Below the pieces are notes generated by a model. The model saw nothing but the letters and a program-made list of their open reading frames with translations, ran no database searches and was not told where the DNA came from. Source: Thereva unica (Eukaryota; Arthropoda; Insecta; Diptera; Therevidae). Taken from it: DNA of 64,000 nt. Positions 61,222 through 64,000 of this stretch are shown here, in pieces (positions within the stretch are counted from its first letter, which is position 1; the number at the start of each line of letters is the position of its first letter). The translations under genes and the position numbers were made by a program. The stretch lies in the NCBI GenBank assembly GCA_949987705.1, contig OX465281.1, positions 1,466,001 through 1,530,000 on the forward strand, written 5' to 3'.

Positions 61222-62212
61222 TTAGGGGATGATTCCTGGAGGTATTTGGGGGAAAAAACTGTTCTGGCGAAAGGGGCTACCGGCACTATCCACTTTGCTG
61301 GCAGCAAAGACATGGTAGTCTAAAAGGTTGTTATTGTTGTTTGGGGTTTTCGCAAATTGGCCTTGATAGAGCGGATTAGGCGGAGTTACTACTGCAGCTA
61401 ACGAAGCACCGTCTTTCTGGGCTTGGTGCGTCTGCCGGTGCCGGTCGAGTAGGAATTTCACATGAAATGTTTCTGGGCACGAAGGACACCTAAACTGCCG
61501 AGCATGAGCTGCGAGATGAAAGTGCATTTCCAGTTCAGAAGAGCAAACCGCTCGACAAAACATGGCATTGATTCGGTAGAGTGTTTGAGTGTCGCATCCT
61601 TTTGGGCGTAGTAAAATCCTTTTCCAATCGGAGCGATTCCATGTACGTTGAGCATCTTAAGCCGCGTCTCCACCAACCGAACATGTTCGCCGAACAGTGC
61701 TCGACAGACATTTGTGATGTCCGCCGAACATTGTTCGGTGTTGTAGCGAACATTGATTTGTGAGCTATTGAAAATGTTCGTCGAAAATGTTTGGGAACCA
61801 AATGTGGAATGTTTGTCCGTTTTTATGTTCGCGAACACTGTTCGGCAAACATGTTCGGTTGGTGGAGACGCGGATTTACTGTCATTGGAATTAGATCGCC
61901 ACTTTAGTGTCGAACAAGTCAGAGCATAAGGAACAATTGCACATTGTCGGCATGCGATTTCCGAAGAGACACTTTTTCAGGTCGTTGGGCTTGGAAAACG
62001 CTTTGTTGCATGAGCTGGCGCGCAGTCACCGGAACTGGATATTAAGAAGTGAAGGATAACGTTACGGTCATACGCAATTTGATCCCGCAATGAAACGGCA
62101 CAATGACAAACATGGTTTGGTAACACTTTGAGTTTGGCTTTTTAGATGGGCACGAAACGTATCGAAGTAAGGCAGTTCCACGTTGCATCGGTTGCACAGA
62201 AATGCAGCGAGC
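61222..62212 (-). pseudogene. Decayed C2H2 zinc-finger gene, split by a MITE
   Basis: On the minus strand, three blocks follow one another: FLCNRCNVELPYFDTFRAHL (62212-about 62090, ends in a stop after SNCV); CNKAFSKPNDLKKCLF then CSLCSDLFDTKVAI (about 62030-61880), with Cys and His ligands missing; and [40 protein letters not shown] plus a ~60-residue tail to a stop at 61222. Only the last finger keeps all four ligands. In-frame stops, frameshifts and a 216-bp MITE between blocks two and three rule out an intact gene. The finger types resemble the ZNF423/521 (Oaz) group, but this is uncertain. A minus-strand AATAAA lies at 61085-61090. Confidence 0.65.
61660..61875. mobile_element. MITE, 216 bp, with 40-bp inverted ends and TTA flanks
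   Basis: Left end CCGCGTCTCCACCAACCGAACATGTT-GCCGAACAGTG-TCG and the reverse complement at the right differ at about two positions over 40 bp. TTA flanks both sides (61657-61659 and 61876-61878). Inner copies of CGAACATTGTTCG-type words make it strongly self-complementary. TTA duplication suggests PIF/Harbinger. It interrupts the zinc-finger relic. Confidence 0.8.
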
Positions 62213-63152
62213 TTCTAACTAGGTGAGGGCGTTGCGACCTCTTATTTGACTGAGATTTGTCGGGCCTTGCTGCTAATCGTCCCTTTCAGTTTCTGATTGA
62301 CGGTCCGCCTTTGGACTTGGCATCTCAGTTTTAACTTCCCCAAAATTCTAGCTAGCTAGCCCAGGGCTGAATGTTTTTAATACTCGATTCAATGTAGTTT
62401 CAGTGCGTTTCAATTCATTGATCTGGGTAGTTCAGTTCCACCATTGCTTCGTAGGTTTTGGGTCATGGCCCAAGATCATATGCTGTTTTCAAGTCGCTAA
62501 TCATTGTCACTTATTCTTTCATACTGGTGCTGTAAGCACATGTTTGAACAATGAAGTGGATGCAATTTTTATCGTAGGGGGCAGATGATTCGCATGCGTC
62601 AGGAAGTTCTTTATGCGTTCAAGTGTATAGTACCATCTTGTCTATACATGTTTTTAGCGTATACTTACATTTTTTTTAGATATTTCTGCTCATTTTAAGT
62701 TTTACTGAAATACAATTGACAAACCGCTGATTTAATTGTTTTTTTTAAGAATATCGATTTTGTATAAATGTAAAAAGTATCCATCACTAAAAATAACATA
62801 TTTAGCCCGAGATCATCTCTCATTGTTTCTGCTGTGATAATCAAACTCTGATGTACAATTCTTGTTTCTTCTCCATTCATAAGTGCAGGGTTTATCATCA
62901 CAAAATATTGCATTTATTTTTAATAATATTTTAAGCAAAAAAATAATTATTTTTAATCAAATTTTAATTACTAAAAATTAATCGGAATTCTTTCCCTTTT
63001 TTCTCCTTTTTATTTTTGCTTTTAATTTGATTTTTTAATTTTAACTTTTGGTTTTTAATATTCAAAAAAAATATATATTTTGTTGCTTTTTTTGTTGATT
63101 TTATATTTTCTATTTTTTGTTTTTTTCTTTTATTTCACAATTTTTGTTTTAG
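62213..63152. other. Stretch without a supported gene
   Basis: The left part may hold more, unreadable, remains of the zinc-finger relic. From 62.6 kb it becomes extremely A/T-rich, with T-rich tracts running into the acceptor at 63152. Confidence 0.4.
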
Positions 63153-63227
63153 AGCCACAGTGGACTTCTTCGCCCCCGCGGCCACCGAGTCCCTCCCAGT
63201 CGCAGACTAGCTTCGACACACTTACAT
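63153..63227 (+). CDS. Shared internal exon of the unidentified gene
   Basis: A GC-rich island of 75 nt in very AT-rich surroundings, preceded by a polypyrimidine tract and acceptor (TTTTGTTTTAG) and followed by a donor (ACAT|GTAAAC). It encodes PQWTSSPPRPPSPSQSQTSF followed by DTLT, a Ser/Pro-rich segment likely to be disordered. Entry phase 1 matches both upstream exons at 52.05 and 55.22 kb; exit phase is 1. Downstream exons are outside the window. Pro/Ser-rich N-termini occur in many regulators, so no identity is proposed. Confidence 0.6.
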
Positions 63228-64000
63228 GTAAACAACAGCACCTAATTTTTAATGAAATAACAAGAGTTTAAATTGCAAAATTTTTATAATTGCTAAAATG
63301 AAAATGTGACATTCTTCATTTCTAGTATTACTAACAAAAGTCATGTTTCATCATTAATTTTTTCCGTTTTCTTAATAGAATGTAGAATGACTGTTTTTGA
63401 GTTGTATTCTTTGACTGTGTTTGAAGTAATTTTGTTGAGATACGTATGAGATTGAAGATTTTGCTTTGAAATGCAGTAATGTGTGTGAGTTTTGTAAAAA
63501 ATGAAATATTAATAATATAGAAAGTAGAAAAAAATTGTAAAAATTCATGATACATTAATATTGATCAAGGATTTTTTTCTATTTTTTGTATTGATACTAA
63601 TTTGGTTGGTTGCTATTAGTTCTTTGAAATGGAGTTTACAGAAGCAGTGTGTTAAGCCAATATTGATTCGATAAAATAGGAAAACAAAACGCGATCGAAC
63701 TTCAAGGTCTAGTACTTAAGGTAGATTAATGTCGGTTGCAGATAAGAATCGCGTTTATTTGTGTTCAAGTGAATTGCGCAATCGATCCGACAGTTAAAAG
63801 CTAATCTAGAACTAAAAAAGCACCAATGCTTTTCCGATTTTGCAAAATAACACGTTAAACATCTATTCAGTGTTATCTATGATCTAATAAACCATCTCGC
63901 ATTCTTCCATAATGTTTAAAATGATGACGATGATATGAAATAAGTCTGCATTGTCAGAAGATTGATTAAAATATTCTCAAGTATTTCAGACACATACACA
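63228..64000. other. Right-edge intronic stretch
   Basis: AT-rich sequence after the donor at 63227, presumably intron of the unidentified gene. No further exon is recognised before the window ends. Confidence 0.4.

Noticed and set aside
1..64000. CRISPR arrays, bacterial operons or phage modules
   Set aside because: Spliced genes, a nuclear tRNA and insect transposons show a eukaryotic nuclear locus; no regularly spaced short repeats were seen.

Overview
The window is nuclear DNA from an insect, most likely a fly. The genes are split by short introns with GT(or GC)-AG borders. The best protein matches, recalled from family knowledge and not from a search, are insect versions of Corin, Shark, Sc2/TECR, Rpn13, UBE3C and mRpL53. 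The spaces between genes hold decayed LINEs, hairpin MITEs and tRNA-derived sequence, as expected of a large, repeat-rich dipteran genome. I cannot name the species.

Layout. 1-8.3 kb: no convincing gene apart from a possible two-exon 35-residue micro-gene at 4.9 kb; diverged direct repeats at 6.6 kb. 8.3-13.1 kb (+): Corin-like type II membrane protein (TM, frizzled domain, three LDLa) that stops before any SRCR or protease domain. 13.2-18.2 kb: LINE tail, hAT-like element with a nested MITE, a tRNA-like pseudogene, then a CpG-rich stretch ending in an orphan coding first exon (18,196-18,222). 18.3-25.6 kb: decayed non-LTR retrotransposons. 25.7-30.1 kb (+): Shark tyrosine kinase, complete in 8 exons. 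30.1-31.0 kb: RTE-like LINE piece. 31.6-33.1 kb (-): Sc2 enoyl-CoA reductase, complete in 5 exons. 34.1-35.4 kb (-): Rpn13, complete in 3 exons. 36.6-40.5 kb (+): UBE3C-type HECT ligase, complete in 7 exons. 41.4 kb (+): tRNA-Gln(TTG). 42-51 kb: mostly repeats, with a PIF/Harbinger-like MITE. 51.4-52.5 kb (-): mRpL53 followed 18 nt later by a second, small membrane-protein ORF, apparently a dicistronic transcript. 52.0-63.2 kb (+): two alternative coding first exons (52.05 and 55.22 kb) that both fit in phase onto a shared exon at 63.15 kb, belonging to a gene that continues beyond the window and that I could not identify; one of its exons lies inside intron 1 of mRpL53 on the other strand. 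61.2-62.2 kb (-): a decayed C2H2 zinc-finger gene split by a MITE.

How the genes relate. Rpn13 (proteasomal ubiquitin receptor) and the UBE3C ligase, which are known to act together on the 26S proteasome, are transcribed divergently from a shared ~1.16 kb interval. The other genes look like independent housekeeping or signalling loci. Exon phases were summed for every complete gene and all give whole codon counts: Shark 1027 aa, Sc2 301 aa, Rpn13 374 aa, UBE3C 1095 aa, mRpL53 146 aa.
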